From the NCBI RefSeq assembly GCF_037975245.1, contig NC_092563.1, positions 7,127,501-7,191,500 on the forward strand: 64,000 bases of DNA, written 5' to 3'. This stretch comes from Apostichopus japonicus (lineage: Eukaryota > Echinodermata > Holothuroidea > Aspidochirotida > Stichopodidae). This document shows, piece after piece, positions 35,401-47,400 of the stretch. Position numbers and translations under genes: made by a program. The notes beneath the pieces were generated by a model, which did not search any database, had not been told where the DNA came from, and saw nothing but the letters and a program-made list of their open reading frames with translations. How positions within the stretch are numbered: position 1 is the first letter of the stretch; the number at the start of each line of letters is the position of its first letter.

Positions 35401-38400
35401 AAGGAATGGTTTCAAAAGAAATGGTTGAGGTATGATAAGACTAGGCTTACTCCACAAGGTTTTGTAAGAATGGTCATCATTTCATTAAAGTTTGTAGATC
35501 TTTTCTTGAAAATTAAACCAGGAGAAATACTATTATCAATAGTTCTGAAAGGAGTAGTTCAGAACAGAAAGATTGCTAGGTTCAATAAAATGCCAAATAT
35601 AACTTTGAGTTTTTTAAATTTCTTTACCTGAGTAACTGGAACATTTGTGATGTTTCTTTACCTGAGTATCTAATACATAAATGTAATGTTTCTTTACCAG
35701 AGTATCTGATACATACATGTGTTGTTTCCTTACCTGAGTATTTGGTACATGTGTGATGTTTCTTAACCTGAGTATCTGGTACATGTGTGATGTTTCTTAA
35801 CCTGAGTATCTGGTACATGTGTGATGTTTCTTTACCTAAGTATCTCGTACATGAGTGATGTATCTTTACCTGAGTATCTGATACATTTGTGATGTTTCTT
35901 TACCTGTGTATCTAATACATGTGTGATGTTTCTTTACCTAAGTATCTGGTACATGCGTGATGTATCTTTACTTGAGTATCTGATACATTTGTGATGTTTC
36001 TTTACCTGAGTATCTGGTACATGAGTGATGTATCTTTACCTGAGTATCTGATACATGTGTGATGTTTCTTTACCTGAGTATCTGATACATGTGTGATGTT
36101 TCTTTACCTGAGTATCTGGTACATGTGTGATGTTTCTTTACCTGAGTATCTGGTACATGAGTGATGTGTCTTTACCTGAGTATCTGGTACATGTGTGATG
36201 TTTCTTTACCTGAGTATCTGGTACATGTGTGATGTTTCTTTACCTGAGTATCTGGTACATGAGTGATGTATCTTTACCTGAGTATCTGATACATGTGTGA
36301 TGTTTCTTTACCTGAGTATCTGATACATGTGTGATGTTTCTTTACCTGAGTATCTGGTACATGTGTGATGTTTCTTTACCTGAGTATCTGGTACATGAGT
36401 GATGTGTCTTTACCTGAGTATCTGGTACATGTGTGATGTTTCTTTACCCGAGTATCTGGTACATGTGTGATGTTTCTTTACCTGAGTATCTGGTACATGT
36501 GTGATGTTTCTTTACCTGAGTATCTGGTACATGTGTGATGTTTCTTTTCCAGAGTATCTGTTACATGTGTGATGTTTCTTTACCCGAGTAACTGGTACAT
36601 GTGTGATGTTTCTTTACCCGAGTATCTGGTACATGTGTGATGTTTCTTTACCTGAGTATCTGGTACATGTGTGATGTTTCTTTACCTGAGTATCTGTTAC
36701 ATGAGTGATGTATCTTTACCTGAGTATCTGATACATTTGTGATGTTTCTTTACCTGAGTTTCTGGTACATGAGTGATGTATCTTTACCTGAGTATCTGAT
36801 ACATGTGTGATGTTTCTTTACCTGAGTATCTGATACATGTGTGATGTTTCTTTACCTGAGTATCTGGTACATGTGTGATGTTTCTTTACCTGAGTATCTG
36901 GTACATGAGTGATGTGTCTTTACCTGAGTATCTGGTACATGTGTGATGTTTCTTTACCTGAGTATCTGGTACATGTGTGATGTTTCTTTACCTGAGTATC
37001 TGGTACATGTGTGATGTTTCTTTACCTGAGTATCTGGTACATGTGTGATGTTTCTTTTCCTGAGTATCTGTTACATGTGTGATATTTCTTTACCTGAGTA
37101 ACTGGTACATGTGTGATGTTTCTTTACCTGAGTATCTGGTACATGTGTGATGTTTCTTTACCTGAGTATCTGGTACATGTGTGATGTTTCTTTTCCTGAG
37201 TATCTGTTACATGTGTGATATTTCTTTACCTGAGTATCTGTTACATGTGTAATGTATCTTTACCTGAGTATTTGATAGATGTGTGATGTTTCTTTACCTG
37301 AGTATCTGGTACATGTGTGATGTTTCTTTACCTGAGTATCTGTTACATGTGTGATGTTTCTTTACCTGAGTATCTGTTACATGTGTAATGTATCTTTACC
37401 TGAGTATCTGTTACATGTGTAATGTATCTTTACCTGAGTATTTGATAGATGTGTGATGTTTCTTTACCTGAGTATCTGGTACATGTGTGATGTTTCTTTA
37501 CCTGAGTATCTGTTACATGTGTGATGTTTCTTTACCTGAGTATCTGGTACATGTGTGATGTTTCTTTACCTGAGTATCTGTTACGTGTGTGATGTTTCTT
37601 TACTTGAGTATCTGTTACATGTGTGATGTTTCTTTACCTGAGTATCTGGTACATGTGTGATGTTTCTTTACCTGAGTATCTGGTACGTGTGTGATGTTTC
37701 TTTACCTGAGTATCTGTTACATGTGTGATGTTTCTTTACCTGAGTATCTGGTACATGTGTGATGTTTCTTAACCTGAGTATATGTTACATGTGTAATGTT
37801 TCTTTACCTGAGTATCTGGTACATGTGTGATGTTTCTTTACCTGAGTATCTGTTACATGTGTGATGTTTCTTTACCTGAGTATCTGGTACATGTGTGATG
37901 TTTCTTTACCTGAGTATCTGGTACATGTGTGATGTTTCTTTACTTGAGTATCTGTTACATGTGTGATGTTTCTTTACCTGAGTATCTGGTACATGTGTGA
38001 TGTTTCTTTACCTGAGTATCTGGTACATGTGTGATGTTTCTTTTCCTGAGTATCTGGTACATGTGTGATATTTCTTTACCTGAGTAACTGGTACATGTGT
38101 GATGTTTCTTTACCTGAGTATCTGGTACATGTGTGATGTTTCTTTACCTGAGTATCTGGTACATGTGTGATGTTTCTTTTCCTGAGTATCTGTTACATGT
38201 GTGATATTTCTTTACCTGAGTATCTGTTACATGTGTAATGTATCTTTACCTGAGTATTTGATACATGTGTGATGTTTCTTTACCTGAGTATCTGTTACAT
38301 GTGTGATGTTTCTTTACCTGAGTATCTGGTACATGTGTGATGTTTCTTTACCTGAGTATCTGGTACATGTGTGATGTTTCTTTACCTGAGTATCTGTTAC

Positions 38401-41400
38401 GTGTGTGATGTTTCTTTACTTGAGTATCTGTTACATGTGTGATGTTTCTTTACCTGAGTATCTGGTACATGTGTGATGTTTCTTTACCTGAGTATCTGGT
38501 ACATGTGTGATGTTTCTTTACCTGAGTATCTGGTACATTTGTGATATTTCTTTACCTGAGTATCTGTTACATGTGTAATGTATCTTTACCTGAGTATTTG
38601 ATAGATGTGTGATGTTTCTTTACCTGAGTATCTGGTACATGTGTGATGTTTCTTTACCTGAGTATCTGTTACATGTGTGATGTTTCTTTACCTGAGTATC
38701 TGGTACATGTGTGATGTTTCTTTACCTGAGTATCTGTTACGTGTGTGATGTTTCTTTACCTGAGTATCTGGTACATGTGTGATGTTTCTTTACCTGAGTA
38801 TCTGTTACGTGTGTGATGTTTCTTTACCTGAGTATCTGGTACATGTGTGATGTTTCTTTACCTGAGTATTTGATAGATGTGTGATGTTTCTTTACCTGAG
38901 TATCTGGTACATGTGTGATGTTTCTTTACCTGAGTATTTGATAGATGTGTGATGTTTCTTTACCTGAGTATCTGGTACATTTGTGATGTTTCTTTACCTG
39001 AGTATCTGTTACATGTGTGATGTTTCTTTACCTGAGTATCTGGTACATGTGTGATGTTTCTTTACCTGAGTATCTGTTACGTGTGTGATGTTTCTTTACT
39101 TGAGTATCTGTTACATGTGTGATGTTTCTTTACCTGAGTATCTGGTACGTGTGTGATGTTTCTTTACCTGAGTATCTGGTACGTGTGTGATGTTTCTTAA
39201 CCTGAGTATCTGTTACATGTGTGATGTTTCTTTACCTGAGTATCTGGTACATGTGTGATGTTTCTTAACCTGAGTATATGTTACATGTGTAATGTTTCTT
39301 TACCTGAGTATCTGGTACATGTGTGATGTTTCTTTACCTGAGTATCTGTTACATGTGTGATGTTTCTTTACCTGAGTATCTGGTACATGTGTGATGTTTC
39401 TTTACCTGAGTATCTGGTACATGTGTGATGTTTCTTTACTTGAGTATCTGGTACATGTGTGATGTTTCTTTACCTGAGTATCTGGTACATGTGTGATATT
39501 TCTTTACCTGAGTATCTGGTACATGTGTGATGTTTCTTTTCCTGAGTATCTGGTACATGTGTGATATTTCTTTACCTGAGTAACTGGTACATGTGTAATG
39601 TATCTTTACCTGAGTATCTGTTACATGTGTGATGTTTCTTTACCTGAGTATCTGTTACATGTGTGATGTTTCTTTACCTGAGTATCTGGTACATGTGTGA
39701 TGTTTCTTTACCTGAGTATCTGTTACATGTGTGATGTTTCTTTACCTGAGTATCTGGTACATGTGTGATGTTTCTTTACCTGAGTATCTGTTACGTGTGT
39801 GATGTTTCTTTACTTGAGTATCTGTTACATGTGTGATGTTTCTTTACCTGAGTATCTGGTACATGTGTGATGTTTCTTTACCTGAGTATCTGGTACGTGT
39901 GTGATGTTTCTTTACCTGAGTATCTGTTACATGTGTGATGTTTCTTTACCTGAGTATCTGGTACATGTGTGATGTTTCTTAACCTGAGTATATGTTACAT
40001 GTGTAATGTTTCTTTACCTGAGTATCTGGTACATGTGTGATGTTTCTTTACCTGAGTATCTGTTACATGTGTGATGTTTCTTTACCTGAGTATCTGGTAC
40101 ATGTGTGATGTTTCTTTACCTGAGTATCTGGTACATGTGTGATGTTTCTTTACCTGAGTATCTGGTACATGTGTGATGTTTCTTTTCCTGAGTATCTGGT
40201 ACATGTGTGATATTTCTTTACCTGAGTAACTGGTACATGTGTGATGTTTCTTTACCTGAGTATCTGGTACATGTGTGATGTTTCTTTACCTGAGTATCTG
40301 GTACATGTGTGATGTTTCTTTTCCTGAGTATCTGTTACATGTGTGATATTTCTTTACCTGAGTATCTGTTACATGTGTGATGTTTCTTTACCTAAGTATC
40401 TGGTACATGTGTGATGTTTCTTTACCTGAGTATTTGATAGATGTGTGATGTTTCTTTACCTGAGTATCTGGTACATGTGTGATGTTTCTTTACCTGAGTA
40501 TCTGTTACATGTGTGATGTTTCTTTACCTGAGTATCTGGTACATGTGTGATGTTTCTTTACCTGAGTATCTGTTACGTGTGTGATGTTTCTTTACTTGAG
40601 TATCTGTTACATGTGTGATGTTTCTTTACCTGAGTATCTGGTACGTGTGTGATGTTTCTTTACCTGAGTATCTGGTACGTGTGTGATGTTTCTTTACCTG
40701 AGTATCTGTTACATGTGTGATGTTTCTTTACCTGAGTATCTGGTACATGTGTGATGTTTCTTAACCTGAGTATATGTTACATGTGTAATGTTTCTTTACC
40801 TGAGTATCTGGTACATGTGTGATGTTTCTTTACCTGAGTATCTGTTACATGTGTGATGTTTCTTTACCTGAGTATCTGGTACATGTGTGATGTTTCTTTA
40901 CCTGAGTATCTGGTACATGTGTGATGTTTCTTTACTTGAGTATCTGTTACATGTGTGATGTTTCTTTACCTGAGTATCTGGTACATGTGTGATGTTTCTT
41001 TACCTGAGTATCTGGTACATGTGTGATGTTTCTTTTCTTGAGTATCTGGTACATGTGTGATATTTCTTTACCTGAGTAACTGGTACATGTGTAATGTATC
41101 TTTACCTGAGTATTTGATAGATGTGTGATGTTTCTTTACCTGAGTATCTGGTACATGTGTGATGTTTCTTTACCTGAGTATCTGTTACATGTGTGATGTT
41201 TCTTTACCTGAGTATCTGGTACATGTGTGATGTTTCTTTACCTGAGTATCTGTTACGTGTGTGATGTTTCTTTACTTGAGTATCTGTTACATGTGTGATG
41301 TTTCTTTACCTGAGTATCTGGTACATGTGTGATGTTTCTTTACCTGAGTATCTGGTACGTGTGTGATGTTTCTTTACCTGAGTATCTGTTACATGTGTGA

Positions 41401-44400
41401 TGTTTCTTTACCTGAGTATCTGGTACATGTGTGATGTTTCTTAACCTGAGTATATGTTACATGTGTAATGTTTCTTTACCTGAGTATCTGGTACATGTGT
41501 GATGTTTCTTTACCTGAGTATCTGTTACATGTGTGATGTTTCTTTACCTGAGTATCTGGTACATGTGTGATGTTTCTTTACCTGAGTATCTGGTACATGT
41601 GTGATGTTTCTTTACTTGAGTATCTGTTACATGTGTGATGTTTCTTTACCTGAGTATCTGGTACATGTGTGATGTTTCTTTACCTGAGTATCTGGTACAT
41701 GTGTGATGTTTCTTTTCCTGAGTATCTGGTACATGTGTGATATTTCTTTACCTGAGTAACTGGTACATGTGTGATGTTTCTTTACCTGAGTATCTGGTAC
41801 ATGTGTGATGTTTCTTTACCTGAGTATCTGGTACATGTGTGATGTTTCTTTTCCTGAGTATCTGTTACATGTGTGATATTTCTTTACCTGAGTATCTGTT
41901 ACATGTGTAATGTTTCTTTACCTGAGTATCTGGTACATGTGTGATGTTTCTTAACCTGAGTATATGTTACATGTGTAATGTTTCTTTACCTGAGTATCTG
42001 GTACATGTGTGATGTTTCTTTACCTGAGTATCTGTTACATGTGTGATGTTTCTTTACCTGAGTATCTGTTACATGTGTGATGTTTCTTTACCTGAGTATC
42101 TGGTACATGTGTGATGTTTCTTTACCTGAGTATCTGTTACGTGTGTGATGTTTCTTTACCTGAGTATCTGTTACATGTGTGATGTTTCTTTACCTGAGTA
42201 TCTGTTACATGTGTGATGTTTCTTTCCCTAAGTATCTGGTACATGTGTGATGTTTCTTTACCTGAGTATATGATAGATGTGTGATGTTTCTTTACCTGAG
42301 TATCTGGTACATGTGTGATGTTTCTTTACCTGAGTATCTGTTACATGTGTGATGTTTCTTTACCTGAGTATCTGGTACATGTGTGATGTTTCTTTACCTG
42401 AGTATCTGTTACGTGTGTGATGTTTCTTTACTTGAGTATCTGTTACATGTGTGATGTTTCTTTACCTGAGTATCTGGTACGTGTGTGATGTTTCTTTACC
42501 TGAGTATCTAGTACGTGTGTGATGTTTCTTTACCTGAGTATCTGTTACATGTGTGATGTTTCTTTACCTGAGTATCTGGTACATGTGTGATGTTTCTTAA
42601 CCTGAGTATATGTTACATGTGTAATGTTTCTTTACCTGAGTATCTGGTACATGTGTGATGTTTCTTTACCTGAGTATCTGTTACATGTGTGATGTTTCTT
42701 TACCTGAGTATCTGGTACATGTGTGATGTTTCTTTACCTGAGTATCTGGTACATGTGTGATGTTTCTTTACTTGAGTATCTGTTACATGTGTGATGTTTC
42801 TTTACCTGAGTATCTGGTACATGTGTGATGTTTCTTTACCTGAGTATCTGGTACATGTGTGATGTTTCTTTTCCTGAGTATCTGGTACATGTGTGATATT
42901 TCTTTACCTGAGTAACTGGTACATGTGTGATGTTTCTTTACCTGAGTATCTGGTACATGTGTGATGTTTCTTTACCTGAGTATCTGGTACATGTGTGATG
43001 TTTCTTTTCCTGAGTATCTGTTACATGTGTGATATTTCTTTACCTGAGTATCTGTTACATGTGTAATGTATCTTTACCTGAGTATTTGATACATGTGTGA
43101 TGTTTCTTTACCTGAGTATCTGTTACATGTGTGATGTTTCTTTACCTGAGTATCTGTTACATGTGTGATGTTTCTTTACCTGAGTGTCTGGTACATGTGT
43201 GATGTTTCTTTACCTGAGTATCTGTTACGTGTGTGATGTTTCTTTACTTGAGTATCTGTTACATGTGTGATGTTTCTTTACCTGAGTATCTGGTACATGT
43301 GTGATGTTTCTTTACCTGAGTATCTGGTACATGTGTGATGTTTCTTTACCTGAGTATCTGTTACATGTGTGATGTTTCTTTACCTGAGTATCTGGTACAT
43401 GTGTGATGTTTCTTAACCTGAGTATATGTTACATGTGTAATGTTTCTTTACCTGAGTATCTGGTACATGTGTGATGTTTCTTTACCTGAGTATCTGTTAC
43501 ATGTGTGATGTTTCTTTACCTGAGTATCTGGTACATGTGTAATGTATCTTTACCTGAGTATCTGTTACGTGTGTGATGTTTCTTTACTTGAGTATCTGTT
43601 ACATGTGTGATGTTTCTTTACCTGAGTATGTGGTACATGTGTGATGTTTCTTTACTTGAGTATCTGTTACATGTGTGATGTTTCTTTACCTGAGTATCTG
43701 GTACATGTGTGATGTTTCTTTACCTGAGTATCTGGTACGTGTGTGATGTTTCTTTACCTGAGTATCTGTTACATGTGTGATGTTTCTTTACCTGAGTATC
43801 TGGTACATGTGTGATGTTTCTTAACCTGAGTATATGTTACATGTGTAATGTTTCTTTACCTGAGTATCTGGTACATGTGTGATGTTTCTTTACCTGAGTA
43901 TCTGTTACATGTGTGATGTTTCTTTACCTGAGTATCTGGTACATGTGTGATGTTTCTTTACCTGAGTATCTGGTACATGTGTGATGTTTCTTTACTTGAG
44001 TATCTGTTACATGTGTGATGTTTCTTTACCTGAGTATCTGGTACATGTGTGATGTTTCTTTACCTGAGTATCTGGTACATGTGTGATGTTTCTTTTCCTG
44101 AGTATCTGGTACATGTGTGATATTTCTTTACCTGAGTAACTGGTACATGTGTGATGTTTCTTTACCTGAGTATCTGGTACATGTGTGATGTTTCTTTACC
44201 TGAGTATCTGGTACATGTGTGATGTTTCTTTTCCTGAGTATCTGTTACATGTGTGATATTTCTTTACCTGAGTATCTGTTACATGTGTAATGTATCTTTA
44301 CCTGAGTATTTGATACATGTGTGATGTTTCTTTACCTGAGTATCTGTTACATGTGTGATGTTTCTTTACCTGAGTATCTGTTACATGTGTGATGTTTCTT

Positions 44401-47400
44401 TACCTGAGTATCTGGTACATGTGTGATGTTTCTTTACCTGAGTATCTGTTACGTGTGTGATGTTTCTTTACCTGAGTATCTGTTACATGTGTGATGTTTC
44501 TTTACCTGAGTATCTGTTACATGTGTGATGTTTCTTTACCTAAGTATCTGGTACATGTGTGATGTTTCTTTACCTGAGTATTTGATAGATGTGTGATGTT
44601 TCTTTACCTGAGTATCTGGTACATGTGTGATGTTTCTTTACCTGAGTATCTGTTACATGTGTGATGTTTCTTTACCTGAGTATCTGGTACATGTGTGATG
44701 TTTCTTTACCTGAGTATCTGTTACGTGTGTGATGTTTCTTTACTTGAGTATCTGTTACATGTGTGATGTTTCTTTACCTGAGTATCTGGTACGTGTGTGA
44801 TGTTTCTTTACCTGAGTATCTAGTACGTGTGTGATGTTTCTTTACCTGAGTATCTGTTACATGTGTGATGTTTCTTTACCTGAGTATCTGGTACATGTGT
44901 GATGTTTCTTAACCTGAGTATATGTTACATGTGTAATGTTTCTTTACCTGAGTATCTGGTACATGTGTGATGTTTCTTTACCTGAGTATCTGTTACATGT
45001 GTGATGTTTCTTTACCTGAGTATCTGGTACATGTGTGATGTTTCTTTACCTGAGTATCTGGTACATGTGTGATGTTTCTTTACTTGAGTATCTGTTACAT
45101 GTGTGATGTTTCTTTACCTGAGTATCTGGTACATGTGTGATGTTTCTTTACCTGAGTATCTGGTACATGTGTGATGTTTCTTTTCCTGAGTATCTGGTAC
45201 ATGTGTGATATTTCTTTACCTGAGTAACTGGTACATGTGTGATGTTTCTTTACCTGAGTATCTGGTACATGTGTGATGTTTCTTTACCTGAGTATCTGGT
45301 ACATGTGTGATGTTTCTTTTCCTGAGTATCTGTTACATGTGTGATATTTCTTTACCTGAGTATCTGTTACATGTGTAATGTATCTTTACCTGAGTATTTG
45401 ATACATGTGTGATGTTTCTTTACCTGAGTATCTGTTACATGTGTGATGTTTCTTTACCTGAGTATCTGTTACATGTGTGATGTTTCTTTACCTGAGTGTC
45501 TGGTACATGTGTGATGTTTCTTTACCTGAGTATCTGTTACGTGTGTGATGTTTCTTTACTTGAGTATCTGTTACATGTGTGATGTTTCTTTACCTGAGTA
45601 TCTGGTACATGTGTGATGTTTCTTTACCTGAGTATCTGGTACATGTGTGATGTTTCTTTACCTGAGTATCTGTTACATGTGTGATGTTTCTTTACCTGAG
45701 TATCTGGTACATGTGTGATGTTTCTTAACCTGAGTATATGTTACATGTGTAATGTTTCTTTACCTGAGTATCTGGTACATGTGTGATGTTTCTTTACCTG
45801 AGTATCTGTTACATGTGTGATGTTTCTTTACCTGAGTATCTGGTACATGTGTAATGTATCTTTACCTGAGTATCTGTTACGTGTGTGATGTTTCTTTACT
45901 TGAGTATCTGTTACATGTGTGATGTTTCTTTACCTGAGTATCTGGTACATGTGTGATGTTTCTTTACTTGAGTATCTGTTACATGTGTGATGTTTCTTTA
46001 CCTGAGTATCTGGTACATGTGTGATGATTCTTAACCTGAGTATCTGGTACGTGTGTGATGTTTCTTTACCTGTGTATCTGGTACATGTGTGATGTTTCTT
46101 TACCCGAGTATTTAATTTTTTTATATATTTTTTGTGTGTGTGGCAGTTATAGACTGCATCTTGTCAAGATTCACGGAGCTGGAGAGGGACCCAGAGCCGT
46201 ATATAGAGACAGTTTGGTTTACTGGTGATTTGTGACGTGACCTGTTAACAATGGACATCAAAATAATTCCAGATGTCTTCATCAGTTGCGCGAAACACGA
46301 AAAGCACCACACACAATTCGTATAGCAGCTTTGCACACTATGCTGGTTGCGAATAAAAGAAGCAGCTCAGATTTTGGCAGGCATACGAGGAACAAAATGC
46401 ACAACAGGTAATGAATTAGAGAATATATGTAAGGGTATTGACATTTATGTTTAACATCACACCTCAAATGCATAGAAAAATAGCTGCAAACCTGTCATTC
46501 CACTTGTTGATTTTACGCCTCATCCAAAGGGAAAACACACATCACAGTCGTGGCTAGAGCACAGACGCACAACAGGCGCGTATCCAGGATTTTCTAACCC
46601 GGGGGGCGCGCATTACTATCTAAGCGGAGCGCCACCATCGGTTGGCGCGCAGCGTACAAGAAAATTTCTGGTTTTGATACCCCCCAGATCACCGGAAATG
46701 GCACTTCTCGGGCTTGAAAATGACCAACCAGACGTACACTTTTACCTGAGAACCAAGTATTTCCCAATAGTTCTTTTTCCATCCATAACCTTTTTGAAGA
46801 TTTTCACCAGTCACACATCATGTTCGACCTGATCGCATCTCCTGTGGATCATTGCTTTTGTAGGTGATTCTACGTCGCGGTCCACAATACCTGACAGCCC
46901 CACTTTTCAAGGTTTTCAGCCCATTATTTGTTCAGAATTTGAAAATTCACATTTCTCGTGAATAAACTCACTTCAAAACATACCCATAATGTTGCAAAAA
47001 ATGTCATCTATGGACAACCAATGTAGAAAAACCTACTTGAACCCCTAACAGACCGGTCAAAATTACATGAGTAGAGGGAAGTATGATGAAGAATGTTGGT
47101 CAGGAAATTTTCGAAAATTCAGACACACTAATTTATTGGTTTACAAATATTAAAACCTCTTATAACGGCTATTATAAAACTTGGTTGAAGGAGACGAAAA
47201 AATAGCAGATATTTCCTTCAACCGAACACTACACACATAGGCATAGGAGGCGGGGGCTCCTACTGAAAGAAAAATAAATTGCAATGATGTAGCTAAAGGA
47301 AATGAATAGTTTAAAAAATGATAATTAAAATAAAGTTGTAAGCTTGGCCGACTAATTCGACATTACTAATGTAAAAGAGAATTTTACATAATTGGACCTC

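Larger units (their letters stand above)
30425..46110. repeat. Giant 34-bp intronic minisatellite (roughly 420 units)
   Basis: The unit is TGTGTGATGTTTCTTTACCT followed by GAGTATCTGGTACA, 34 bp, mostly 90-100% identical between units. It fills 30425-46110 except for three cassettes holding SH3-like exons. Common variants are GGTACA/GTTACA, TTTACC/TTAACC/TTTTCC, TATCTG/TAACTG, and CATGTG/CGTGTG. From about 37 kb the variants are arranged in longer recurring blocks. The intron containing most of it (35430-48978) is 13.5 kb. Confidence 0.97.

Noticed and set aside
35624-35818. Repetitive minus-strand peptide from the minisatellite
   Set aside because: A 34-bp unit gives a 34-residue periodic translation in open frames by chance; no start context or partner supports a gene.
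30425-46110. CRISPR-like look of regular ~34-bp repeats
   Set aside because: Units are contiguous with no spacers, the DNA is a eukaryotic intron and no cas genes exist. It is a minisatellite.
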